Part shown: positions 45,259-59,303 of the stretch, in pieces
Layout: each line of letters begins with the position of its first letter
How positions within the stretch are numbered: position 1 is the stretch's first letter
Assembly (NCBI GenBank): GCA_964016885.1
Contig: OZ024759.1
Location: 1,067,001 to 1,131,000 of the forward strand
Length of the DNA stretch: 64,000 nt
DNA from: Eledone cirrhosa
Taxonomy: Eukaryota > Mollusca > Cephalopoda > Octopoda > Eledonidae
Direction: 5' to 3'
Program-made: the position numbers and the translations under genes
The notes under the pieces: model-generated
Seen by the model: only the letters and a program-made list of their open reading frames with translations
Databases searched by the model: none
Told to the model about the DNA's origin: nothing

Positions 45259-47974
45259 ATTGTACCATGACACAGTCTATATTAGTAACATGACATAGTC
45301 TATATTAGTAACATGACAAAGTCTATATTAGTAACATGACAGCCTATATTGTAACATGACACAGTCTATATTAGTAACATGACACAGTCTATATTAGTAA
45401 CATGACAGTCTATATTAGTAACATGACACAGTCTATATTAGTAACATGACACAGTCTATATTAGTAACATGACAGTCTATATTAGTAGCATGGCAATGTC
45501 TATATTAGTAACATGACACAGTCTATATTAGTAACAAGACATAGTCTATATTAGTAACATGACATAGTCTATATTAGTAGCATGACAAAGTCTATATTAG
45601 TAACATGACAAAGTCTATATTAGTAACATGACACAGTCTATCTTAGTAACATGACAAAGTCTATATTAGTAACATGACACAGTCTATATTAGTAACATGA
45701 CAAAGTCTATATTAGTAGCATGACAAAGTCTATATTAGTAACATGACACAGTCTATATTAGTAACATGACAAAGTCTATATTAGTAACGTGACAAAGTCT
45801 ATATTAGTAACATGACAAAGTCTATATTAGTAACATGACTAAGTCTATATTAGTAACATGACACAGTCTATATTAGTAACATGACAGTCTATATTAGTAG
45901 CATGACAAAGTCTATATTAGTAACATGACACAGTCTATATTAGTAACATGACACAGTCTATATTAGTAACATGACACAGTCTATATTAGTAACATGACAG
46001 TCTATATTAGTAACATGACAAAGTCTATATTAGTAACATGGCAAAGTCTATGTTAGTAACATGACAAAGTCTATATTAGTAACATGACGGTCTATATTAG
46101 TAACATGACACATTCTATATTAGTAACATGACAAAGTCTATATTAGTAGCATGACAAAGTCTATATTAGTAACATGACAGTCTATATTAGTAACATGCCA
46201 AAGTCTATATTAGTAGCATGACAAAGTCTATATTAGTAACATGACACAGTCTATATTAGTAACATGACACAGTCTATATTAGTAACATGACACAGTCTAT
46301 ATTAGTAGCATGACAAAGTCTATATTAGTAACATGACAAAGTCTATATTAGTAACATGACAAAGTCTATATTAGTAACATGACAAAGTCTATATTAGTAA
46401 CATGACACAGTGTATATTAGTAATATGACAGTCTATATTAGTAGCATGACAAAGTCTATATTAGTAACATGACAAAGTCTATATTAGTAACATGACACAG
46501 TCTATATTAGTAACATGACACAGTCTATATTAGTAACATGACAAAGTCTATATTAGTAACATGACACAGTCTATATTAGTAACATGACAAAGTCTATATT
46601 AGTAACATGACAAAGTCTATATTAGTAACATGACAGTCTATATTAGTAACATGACAAAGTCTATATTAGTAACATGACAAAGTCTCTATTAGTAACATGA
46701 CAAAGTCTATATTAGTAACATGACAAAGTCTCTATTAGTAACATGACAAAGTCTATATTAGTAACATGACAGTCTATATTAGTAACATGACAAAGTCTAT
46801 ATTAGTAACATGACAGTCTATATTGTAACATGACACAGTCTATATTAGTAACATGACACAGTTTATATTAGTAACATGACATAGTCTATATTAGTAACAT
46901 GACAAAGTCTATATTAGTAACATGACAGTCTATATTGTAACATGACACAGTCTATATTAGTAACATGACACAGTCTATATTAGTAACATGACAGTCTATA
47001 TTAGTAACATGACAAAGTCTATATTAGTAACATGACAAAGTCTATATTAGTAACATGACAAAGTCTATATTAGTAACATGACAAAGTCTATATTAGTAGC
47101 ATGACACAGTCTATATTAGTAACATGACAAAGTCTATATTAGTAACATGACAAAGTCTATATTAGTAACATGACACAGTCTATATTAGTAACATGACACA
47201 GTCTATATTAGTAACATGACAAAGTCTATATTAGTAGCATGACAAAGTCTATATTAGTAACATGACACAGTCTATATTAGTAACATGACAAAGTCTATAT
47301 TAGTAGCATGACAAAGTCTATATTAGTAACATGACAAAGTCTATATTAGTAACATGACACAGTCTATATTAGTAACATGACAGTCTATATTAGTAAAATG
47401 ACAGTCCATATTAGTAGCATGACAAAGTCTATATTAGTAACATGACAAAGTCTATATTAGTAACATGACACAGTCTATATTAGTAACATGACACAGTCTA
47501 TATTAGTAACATCACACAGTCTATATTAGTAACATGACAAAGTCTATATTAGTAACATGGCAAAGTCTATATTAGTAACATGACAAAGTCTATATTAGTA
47601 ACATGACAAGGCCTATATTAGTAATATGACACAGTCTATATTAGTAACATGACAAAGTCTATATTAGTAACATGACAGTCTATATTAGTAACATGACAAA
47701 GTCTATATTAGTAACATGACAAAGTCTATATTAGTAACATAACAGTCTATATTAGTAACATGACACAGTCTATATTAGTAACATGACAAAGTCTATATTA
47801 GTAACATGACACAGTCTATATTAGTAACATGACAAAGACTCTATTAGTAACATGACAAAGTCTATATTAGTAACATGACAGTCTATATTAGTAACATGAC
47901 AAAATCTATATTAGTTACATGACAGTCTATATTAGTAACATGACAAAGTCTATATTAGTAACATGACAGTCTAT

Positions 47975-49373
47975 ATTGTACCATGACACAGTCTATATTA
48001 GTAACATGACATAGTCTATATTAGTAACATGACAAAGTCTATATTAGTAACATGACAGTCTATATTGTAACATGACACAGTCTATATTAGTAACATGACA
48101 CAGTCTATATTAGTAACATGACAGTCTATATTAGTAACATGACAAAGTCTATATTAGTAACATGACAGTCTATATTGTAATATGACACAGTCTATATTAG
48201 TAACATGACACAGTCTATATTAGTAACATGACAGTCTATATTAGTAACATGACAAAGTCTATATTAGTAACATGACAAAGTCTATATTAGTAACATGACA
48301 AAGTCTATATTAGTAACATGACAAAGTCTATATTAGTAGCATGACACAGTCTATATTAGTAACATGACAAAGTCTATATTAGTAACATGACAAAGTCTAT
48401 ATTAGTAACATGACACAGTCTATATTAGTAACATGACACAGTCTATATTAGTAACATGACAAAGTCTATATTAGTAGCATGACAAAGTCTATATTAGTAA
48501 CATGACACAGTCTATATTAGTAACATGACAAAGTCTATATTAGTAGCATGACAAAGTCTATATTAGTAACATGACACAGTCTATATTAGTAACATGACAA
48601 AGTCTATATTAGTAGCATGACAAAGTCTATATTAGTAACATGACAAAGTCTATATTAGTAACATGACACAGTCTATATTAGTAACATGACAGTCTATATT
48701 AGTAAAATGACAGTCCATATTAGTAGCATGACAAAGTCTATATTAGTAACATGACAAAGTCTATATTAGTAACATGACACAGTCTATATTAGTAACATGA
48801 CACAGTCTATATTAGTAACATCACACAGTCTATATTAGTAACATGACAAAGTCTATATTAGTAACATGGCAAAGTCTATATTAGTAACATGACAAAGTCT
48901 ATATTAGTAACATGACAGTCTATATTAGTAACATGACAAAGTCTATATTAGTAACATGACAAAGTCTATATTAGTAACATGACAGTCTATATTAGTAACA
49001 TGACACAGTCTATATTAGTAACATGACAAAGTCTATATTAGTAACATGACACAGTCTATATTAGTAACATGACACAGTCTATATTAGTAACATGACACAG
49101 TTTATATTAGTAACATGACAAAGTCTATATTAGTAACATGACAAAGTCTATATTAGTAACATGGCAGTCTATATTAGTAACATGACAAAGTCTATATTAG
49201 TAACATGACACAGTGTATATTAGTAACATGACAAAGACTCTATTAGTAACATGACAAAGTCTATATTAGTAACATGACAGTCTATATTAGTAACATGACA
49301 AAATCTATATTAGTAACATGACAGTCTATATTAGTAACATGACAAAGTCTATATTAGTAACATGACAGTCTAT
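47975..49373 (+). repeat. Module M2, copy 3 (1,399 bp)
   Basis: The anchor is at 47975, CATCACAC at 48819 and CATGGCAG at 49160. It lies inside super-repeat copy 1 and corresponds to 55189-56587 in copy 2. Confidence 0.8.
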
Positions 49374-51668
49374 ATTGTACCATGACACAGTCTATATTAG
49401 TAACATGACATAGTCTATATTAGTAACATGACAAAGTCTATATTAGTAACATGACAGCCTATATTGTAACATGACACAGTCTATATTAGTAACATGACAC
49501 AGTCTATATTAGTAACATGACAGTCTATATTAGTAACATGACACAGTCTATATTAGTAACATGACACAGTCTATATTAGTAACATGACAGTCTATATTAG
49601 TAGCATGGCAATGTCTATATTAGTAACATGACACAGTCTATATTAGTAACAAGACATAGTCTATATTAGTAACATGACATAGTCTATATTAGTAGCATGA
49701 CAAAGTCTATATTAGTAACATGACAAAGTCTATATTAGTAACATGACACAGTCTATCTTAGTAACATGACAAAGTCTATATTAGTAACATGACACAGTCT
49801 ATATTAGTAACATGACAAAGTCTATATTAGTAGCATGACAAAGTCTATATTAGTAACATGACACAGTCTATATTAGTAACATGACAAAGTCTATATTAGT
49901 AACGTGACAAAGTCTATATTAGTAACATGACAAAGTCTATATTAGTAACATGACTAAGTCTATATTAGTAACATGACACAGTCTATATTAGTAACATGAC
50001 AGTCTATATTAGTAGCATGACAAAGTCTATATTAGTAACATGACACAGTCTATATTAGTAACATGACACAGTCTATATTAGTAACATGACACAGTCTATA
50101 TTAGTAACATGACAGTCTATATTAGTAACATGACAAAGTCTATATTAGTAACATGGCAAAGTCTATGTTAGTAACATGACAAAGTCTATATTAGTAACAT
50201 GACAGTCTATATTAGTAACATGACACATTCTATATTAGTAACATGACAAAGTCTATATTAGTAGCATGACAAAGTCTATATTAGTAACATGACAGTCTAT
50301 ATTAGTAACATGCCAAAGTCTATATTAGTAGCATGACAAAGTCTATATTAGTAACATGACACAGTCTATATTAGTAACATGACACAGTCTATATTAGTAA
50401 CATGACACAGTCTATATTAGTAGCATGACAAAGTCTATATTAGTAACATGACAAAGTCTATATTAGTAACATGACAAAGTCTATATTAGTAACATGACAA
50501 AGTCTATATTAGTAACATGACACAGTGTATATTAGTAATATGACAGTCTATATTAGTAGCATGACAAAGTCTATATTAGTAACATGACAAAGTCTATATT
50601 AGTAACATGACACAGTCTATATTAGTAACATGACACAGTCTATATTAGTAACATGACAAAGTCTATATTAGTAACATGACACAGTCTATATTAGTAACAT
50701 GACAAAGTCTATATTAGTAACATGACAAAGTCTATATTAGTAACATGACAGTCTATATTAGTAACATGACAAAGTCTATATTAGTAACATGACAAAGTCT
50801 CTATTAGTAACATGACAAAGTCTATATTAGTAACATGACAAAGTCTCTATTAGTAACATGACAAAGTCTATATTAGTAACATGACAGTCTATATTAGTAA
50901 CATGACAAAGTCTATATTAGTAACATGACAGTCTATATTGTAACATGACACAGTCTATATTAGTAACATGACACAGTTTATATTAGTAACATGACATAGT
51001 CTATATTAGTAACATGACAAAGTCTATATTAGTAACATGACAGTCTATATTGTAACATGACACAGTCTATATTAGTAACATGACACAGTCTATATTAGTA
51101 ACATGACAGTCTATATTAGTAACATGACAAAGTCTATATTAGTAACATGACAAAGTCTATATTAGTAACATGACAAAGTCTATATTAGTAACATGACAAA
51201 GTCTATATTAGTAGCATGACACAGTCTATATTAGTAACATGACAAAGTCTATATTAGTAACATGACAAAGTCTATATTAGTAACATGACACAGTCTATAT
51301 TAGTAACATGACACAGTCTATATTAGTAACATGACAAAGTCTATATTAGTAGCATGACAAAGTCTATATTAGTAACATGACACAGTCTATATTAGTAACA
51401 TGACAAAGTCTATATTAGTAGCATGACAAAGTCTATATTAGTAACATGACAAAGTCTATATTAGTAACATGACACAGTCTATATTAGTAACATGACAGTC
51501 TATATTAGTAAAATGACAGTCCATATTAGTAGCATGACAAAGTCTATATTAGTAACATGACCCAGTCTATATTAGTAACATGACACAGTCTATATTAGTA
51601 ACATGACACAGTCTATATTAGTAACATCACACAGTCTATATTAGTAACATGACAAAGTCTATATTAGT

Positions 51669-52434
51669 AACATGGCAAAGTCTATATTAGTAACATGACA
51701 AAGTCTATATTAGTAACATGACAAGGCCTATATTAGTAATATGACACAGTCTATATTAGTAACATGACAAAGTCTATATTAGTAACATGACAGTCTATAT
51801 TAGTAACATGACAAAGTCTATATTAGTAATATGACAAAGTCTATATTAGTAACATGACAGTCTATATTAGTAACATGACACAGTCTATATTAGTAACATG
51901 ACAAAGTCTATATTAGTAACATGACACAGTCTATATTAGTAACATGACAAAGACTCTATTAGTAACATGACAAAGTCTATATTAGTAACATGACAGTCTA
52001 TATTAGTAACATGACAAAATCTATATTAGTAACATGACAGTCTATATTAGTAACATGGCAAAGTCTATATTAGTAACATGACAAAGTCTATATTAGTAAC
52101 ATGACAAGGCCTATATTAGTAATATGACACAGTCTATATTAGTAACATGACAAAGTCTATATTAGTAACATGACAGTCTATATTAGTAACATGACAAAGT
52201 CTATATTAGTAATATGACAAAGTCTATATTAGTAACATGACAGTCTATATTAGTAACATGACACAGTCTATATTAGTAACATGACAAAGTCTATATTAGT
52301 AACATGACACAGTCTATATTAGTAACATGACAAAGACTCTATTAGTAACATGACAAAGTCTATATTAGTAACATGACAGTCTATATTAGTAACATGACAA
52401 AATCTATATTAGTAACATGACAGTCTATATTAGT
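51669..52434 (+). repeat. 383-bp tandem doubling, apparently exact
   Basis: Copies are 51669-52051 and 52052-52434, each 13 monomers of 23 bp and 4 of 21 bp. Both begin with the CATGGC monomer (51671, 52054) and contain AAGGCC, the rare AATATGACAAAG monomer (51828, 52211), the AGACTC variant and the AAAATC variant. I saw no difference between the copies by eye. The corresponding place in super-repeat copy 2 (58.9-59.3 kb) has only one copy, so this doubling came after the super-repeat duplication, or was lost from copy 2. Confidence 0.9.
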
Positions 52435-52472
52435 AACATGACAAAGTCTATATTAGTAACATGACAGTCTAT

Positions 52473-55400
52473 ATTGTACCATGACACAGTCTATATTAGT
52501 AACATGACATAGTCTATATTAGTAACATGACAAAGTCTATATTAGTAACATGACAGCCTATATTGTAACATGACACAGTCTATATTAGTAACATGACACA
52601 GTCTATATTAGTAACATGACAGTCTATATTAGTAACATGACACAGTCTATATTAGTAACATGACACAGTCTATATTAGTAACATGACAGTCTATATTAGT
52701 AGCATGGCAATGTCTATATTAGTAACATGACACAGTCTATATTAGTAACAAGACATAGTCTATATTAGTAACATGACATAGTCTATATTAGTAGCATGAC
52801 AAAGTCTATATTAGTAACATGACAAAGTCTATATTAGTAACATGACACAGTCTATCTTAGTAACATGACAAAGTCTATATTAGTAACATGACACAGTCTA
52901 TATTAGTAACATGACAAAGTCTATATTAGTAGCATGACAAAGTCTATATTAGTAACATGACACAGTCTATATTAGTAACATGACAAAGTCTATATTAGTA
53001 ACGTGACAAAGTCTATATTAGTAACATGACAAAGTCTATATTAGTAACATGACTAAGTCTATATTAGTAACATGACACAGTCTATATTAGTAACATGACA
53101 GTCTATATTAGTAGCATGACAAAGTCTATATTAGTAACATGACACAGTCTATATTAGTAACATGACACAGTCTATATTAGTAACATGACACAGTCTATAT
53201 TAGTAACATGACAGTCTATATTAGTAACATGACAAAGTCTATATTAGTAACATGGCAAAGTCTATGTTAGTAACATGACAAAGTCTATATTAGTAACATG
53301 ACGGTCTATATTAGTAACATGACACATTCTATATTAGTAACATGACAAAGTCTATATTAGTAGCATGACAAAGTCTATATTAGTAACATGACAGTCTATA
53401 TTAGTAACATGCCAAAGTCTATATTAGTAGCATGACAAAGTCTATATTAGTAACATGACACAGTCTATATTAGTAACATGACACAGTCTATATTAGTAAC
53501 ATGACACAGTCTATATTAGTAGCATGACAAAGTCTATATTAGTAACATGACAAAGTCTAAATTAGTAACATGACAAAGTCTATATTAGTAACATGACAAA
53601 GTCTATATTAGTAACATGACACAGTGTATATTAGTAATATGACAGTCTATATTAGTAGCATGACAAAGTCTATATTAGTAACATGACAAAGTCTATATTA
53701 GTAACATGACACAGTCTATATTAGTAACATGACACAGTCTATATTAGTAACATGACAAAGTCTATATTAGTAACATGACACAGTCTATATTAGTAACATG
53801 ACAAAGTCTATATTAGTAACATGACAAAGTCTATATTAGTAACATGACAGTCTATATTAGTAACATGACAAAGTCTATATTAGTAACATGACAAAGTCTC
53901 TATTAGTAACATGACAAAGTCTATATTAGTAACATGACAAAGTCTCTATTAGTAACATGACAAAGTCTATATTAGTAACATGACAGTCTATATTAGTAAC
54001 ATGACAAAGTCTATATTAGTAACATGACAGTCTATATTGTAACATGACACAGTCTATATTAGTAACATGACACAGTTTATATTAGTAACATGACATAGTC
54101 TATATTAGTAACATGACAAAGTCTATATTAGTAACATGACAGTCTATATTGTAACATGACACAGTCTATATTAGTAACATGACACAGTCTATATTAGTAA
54201 CATGACAGTCTATATTAGTAACATGACAAAGTCTATATTAGTAACATGACAAAGTCTATATTAGTAACATGACAAAGTCTATATTAGTAACATGACAAAG
54301 TCTATATTAGTAGCATGACACAGTCTATATTAGTAACATGACAAAGTCTATATTAGTAACATGACAAAGTCTATATTAGTAACATGACACAGTCTATATT
54401 AGTAACATGACACAGTCTATATTAGTAACATGACAAAGTCTATATTAGTAGCATGACAAAGTCTATATTAGTAACATGACACAGTCTATATTTGTAACAT
54501 GACAAAGTCTATATTAGTAGCATGACAAAGTCTATATTAGTAACATGACAAAGTCTATATTAGTAACATGACACAGTCTATATTAGTAACATGACAGTCT
54601 ATATTAGTAAAATGACAGTCCATATTAGTAGCATGACAAAGTCTATATTAGTAACATGACAAAGTCTATATTAGTAACATGACACAGTCTATATTAGTAA
54701 CATGACACAGTCTATATTAGTAACATCACACAGTCTATATTAGTAACATGACAAAGTCTATATTAGTAACATGGCAAAGTCTATATTAGTAACATGACAA
54801 AGTCTATATTAGTAACATGACAAGGCCTATATTAGTAATATGACACAGTCTATATTAGTAACATGACAAAGTCTATATTAGTAACATGACAGTCTATATT
54901 AGTAACATGACAAAGTCTATATTAGTAACATGACAAAGTCTATATTAGTAACATAACAGTCTATATTAGTAACATGACACAGTCTATATTAGTAACATGA
55001 CAAAGTCTATATTAGTAACATGACACAGTCTATATTAGTAACATGACAAAGACTCTATTAGTAACATGACAAAGTCTATATTAGTAACATGACAGTCTAT
55101 ATTAGTAACATGACAAAATCTATATTAGTTACATGACAGTCTATATTAGTAACATGACAAAGTCTATATTAGTAACATGACAGTCTATATTGTACCATGA
55201 CACAGTCTATATTAGTAACATGACATAGTCTATATTAGTAACATGACAAAGTCTATATTAGTAACATGACAGTCTATATTGTAACATGACACAGTCTATA
55301 TTAGTAACATGACACAGTCTATATTAGTAACATGACAGTCTATATTAGTAACATGACAAAGTCTATATTAGTAACATGACAGTCTATATTGTAATATGAC

Positions 55401-58400
55401 ACAGTCTATATTAGTAACATGACACAGTCTATATTAGTAACATGACAGTCTATATTAGTAACATGACAAAGTCTATATTAGTAACATGACAAAGTCTATA
55501 TTAGTAACATGACAAAGTCTATATTAGTAACATGACAAAGTCTATATTAGTAGCATGACACAGTCTATATTAGTAACATGACAAAGTCTATATTAGTAAC
55601 ATGACAAAGTCTATATTAGTAACATGACACAGTCTATATTAGTAACATGACACAGTCTATATTAGTAACATGACAAAGTCTATATTAGTAGCATGACAAA
55701 GTCTATATTAGTAACATGACACAGTCTATATTAGTAACATGACAAAGTCTATATTAGTAGCATGACAAAGTCTATATTAGTAACATGACACAGTCTATAT
55801 TAGTAACATGACAAAGTCTATATTAGTAGCATGACAAAGTCTATATTAGTAACATGACAAAGTCTATATTAGTAACATGACACAGTCTATATTAGTAACA
55901 TGACAGTCTATATTAGTAAAATGACAGTCCATATTAGTAGCATGACAAAGTCTATATTAGTAACATGACAAAGTCTATATTAGTAACATGACACAGTCTA
56001 TATTAGTAACATGACACAGTCTATATTAGTAACATCACACAGTCTATATTAGTAACATGACAAAGTCTATATTAGTAACATGGCAAAGTCTATATTAGTA
56101 ACATGACAAAGTCTATATTAGTAACATGACAGTCTATATTAGTAACATGACAAAGTCTATATTAGTAACATGACAAAGTCTATATTAGTAACATGACAGT
56201 CTATATTAGTAACATGACACAGTCTATATTAGTAACATGACAAAGTCTATATTAGTAACATGACACAGTCTATATTAGTAACATGACACAGTCTATATTA
56301 GTAACATGACACAGTTTATATTAGTAACATGACAAAGTCTATATTAGTAACATGACAAAGTCTATATTAGTAACATGGCAGTCTATATTAGTAACATGAC
56401 AAAGTCTATATTAGTAACATGACACAGTGTATATTAGTAACATGACAAAGACTCTATTAGTAACATGACAAAGTCTATATTAGTAACATGACAGTCTATA
56501 TTAGTAACATGACAAAATCTATATTAGTAACATGACAGTCTATATTAGTAACATGACAAAGTCTATATTAGTAACATGACAGTCTATATTGTACCATGAC
56601 ACAGTCTATATTAGTAACATGACATAGTCTATATTAGTAACATGACAAAGTCTATATTAGTAACATGACAGCCTATATTGTAACATGACACAGTCTATAT
56701 TAGTAACATGACACAGTCTATATTAGTAACATGACAGTCTATATTAGTAACATGACACAGTCTATATTAGTAACATGACACAGTCTATATTAGTAACATG
56801 ACAGTCTATATTAGTAGCATGGCAATGTCTATATTAGTAACATGACACAGTCTATATTAGTAACAAGACATAGTCTATATTAGTAACATGACATAGTCTA
56901 TATTAGTAGCATGACAAAGTCTATATTAGTAACATGACAAAGTCTATATTAGTAACATGACACAGTCTATCTTAGTAACATGACAAAGTCTATATTAGTA
57001 ACATGACACAGTCTATATTAGTAACATGACAAAGTCTATATTAGTAGCATGACAAAGTCTATATTAGTAACATGACACAGTCTATATTAGTAACATGACA
57101 AAGTCTATATTAGTAACGTGACAAAGTCTATATTAGTAACATGACAAAGTCTATATTAGTAACATGACTAAGTCTATATTAGTAACATGACACAGTCTAT
57201 ATTAGTAACATGACAGTCTATATTAGTAGCATGACAAAGTCTATATTAGTAACATGACACAGTCTATATTAGTAACATGACACAGTCTATATTAGTAACA
57301 TGACACAGTCTATATTAGTAACATGACAGTCTATATTAGTAACATGACAAAGTCTATATTAGTAACATGGCAAAGTCTATGTTAGTAACATGACAAAGTC
57401 TATATTAGTAACATGACAGTCTATATTAGTAACATGACACATTCTATATTAGTAACATGACAAAGTCTATATTAGTAGCATGACAAAGTCTATATTAGTA
57501 ACATGACAGTCTATATTAGTAACATGCCAAAGTCTATATTAGTAGCATGACAAAGTCTATATTAGTAACATGACACAGTCTATATTAGTAACATGACACA
57601 GTCTATATTAGTAACATGACACAGTCTATATTAGTAGCATGACAAAGTCTATATTAGTAACATGACAAAGTCTATATTAGTAACATGACAAAGTCTATAT
57701 TAGTAACATGACAAAGTCTATATTAGTAACATGACACAGTGTATATTAGTAATATGACAGTCTATATTAGTAGCATGACAAAGTCTATATTAGTAACATG
57801 ACAAAGTCTATATTAGTAACATGACACAGTCTATATTAGTAACATGACACAGTCTATATTAGTAACATGACAAAGTCTATATTAGTAACATGACACAGTC
57901 TATATTAGTAACATGACAAAGTCTATATTAGTAACATGACAAAGTCTATATTAGTAACATGACAGTCTATATTAGTAACATGACAAAGTCTATATTAGTA
58001 ACATGACAAAGTCTCTATTAGTAACATGACAAAGTCTATATTAGTAACATGACAAAGTCTCTATTAGTAACATGACAAAGTCTATATTAGTAACATGACA
58101 GTCTATATTAGTAACATGACAAAGTCTATATTAGTAACATGACAGTCTATATTGTAACATGACACAGTCTATATTAGTAACATGACACAGTTTATATTAG
58201 TAACATGACATAGTCTATATTAGTAACATGACAAAGTCTATATTAGTAACATGACAGTCTATATTGTAACATGACACAGTCTATATTAGTAACATGACAC
58301 AGTCTATATTAGTAACATGACAGTCTATATTAGTAACATGACAAAGTCTATATTAGTAACATGACAAAGTCTATATTAGTAACATGACAAAGTCTATATT

Positions 58401-59303
58401 AGTAACATGACAAAGTCTATATTAGTAGCATGACACAGTCTATATTAGTAACATGACAAAGTCTATATTAGTAACATGACAAAGTCTATATTAGTAACAT
58501 GACACAGTCTATATTAGTAACATGACACAGTCTATATTAGTAACATGACAAAGTCTATATTAGTAGCATGACAAAGTCTATATTAGTAACATGACACAGT
58601 CTATATTAGTAACATGACAAAGTCTATATTAGTAGCATGACAAAGTCTATATTAGTAACATGACAAAGTCTATATTAGTAACATGACACAGTCTATATTA
58701 GTAACATGACAGTCTATATTAGTAAAATGACAGTCCATATTAGTAGCATGACAAAGTCTATATTAGTAACATGACCCAGTCTATATTAGTAACATGACAC
58801 AGTCTATATTAGTAACATGACACAGTCTATATTAGTAACATCACACAGTCTATATTAGTAACATGACAAAGTCTATATTAGTAACATGGCAAAGTCTATA
58901 TTAGTAACATGACAAAGTCTATATTAGTAACATGACAAGGCCTATATTAGTAATATGACACAGTCTATATTAGTAACATGACAAAGTCTATATTAGTAAC
59001 ATGACAGTCTATATTAGTAACATGACAAAGTCTATATTAGTAATATGACAAAGTCTATATTAGTAACATGACAGTCTATATTAGTAACATGACACAGTCT
59101 ATATTAGTAACATGACAAAGTCTATATTAGTAACATGACACAGTCTATATTAGTAACATGACAAAGACTCTATTAGTAACATGACAAAGTCTATATTAGT
59201 AACATGACAGTCTATATTAGTAACATGACAAAATCTATATTAGTAACATGACAGTCTATATTAGTAACATGACAAAGTCTATATTAGTAACATGACAGTC
59301 TAT
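52473..59303 (+). repeat. Super-repeat M1-M2-M1, copy 2 (6,831 bp)
   Basis: This block consists of M1 (52473-55188), M2 (55189-56587) and M1 (56588-59303). It equals copy 1 minus the 383-bp doubling. Private substitutions include a CTAAATT monomer near 53,558 and an ATTTGTAAC monomer near 54,491, neither present at the matching site of copy 1. Both super-repeat copies lack an M2 after their last M1. Confidence 0.83.

Larger units (their letters stand above)
45259..52472 (+). repeat. Super-repeat M1-M2-M1, copy 1 (7,214 bp)
   Basis: This block consists of M1 (45259-47974), M2 (47975-49373) and M1 (49374-52472, with an internal 383-bp doubling). Three derived variants match the next block at the same internal offset: ACGGTC at +828 (46087 and 53301), ACCCAG at +6,301 (51560 and 58774), and an AATATGACAAAG monomer at +6,569 (51828 and 59042). 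Other M1 copies have ACAGTC at the first site (near 42,07x, 50,207, 57,417). This supports the three-module block, rather than the 4,115-bp pair, as the most recent unit of duplication. Confidence 0.83.
39334..59303 (+). repeat. Central higher-order domain, 4,115-bp unit made of modules M1 and M2
   Basis: Between 39,334 and 59,303 the ATTGTACC anchor alternates between two contexts. Anchors followed by a GACAGCC monomer (40733, 45259, 49374, 52473, 56588) start module M1, which carries CATGGCAATG 230 bp later and is usually 2,716 bp. Anchors preceded by AGTTACATG (39334, 43860, 47975, 55189) start module M2, always 1,399 bp, with CATCACAC 844 bp later. The module order is M2, M1 (3,127 bp, enlarged), M2, M1, M2, M1 (3,099 bp, enlarged), M1, M2, M1. 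Full 4,115-bp units are 45259-49373 and 52473-56587. The identical lengths in separate copies indicate recent amplification. The module phase chosen here is arbitrary. Confidence 0.85.
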
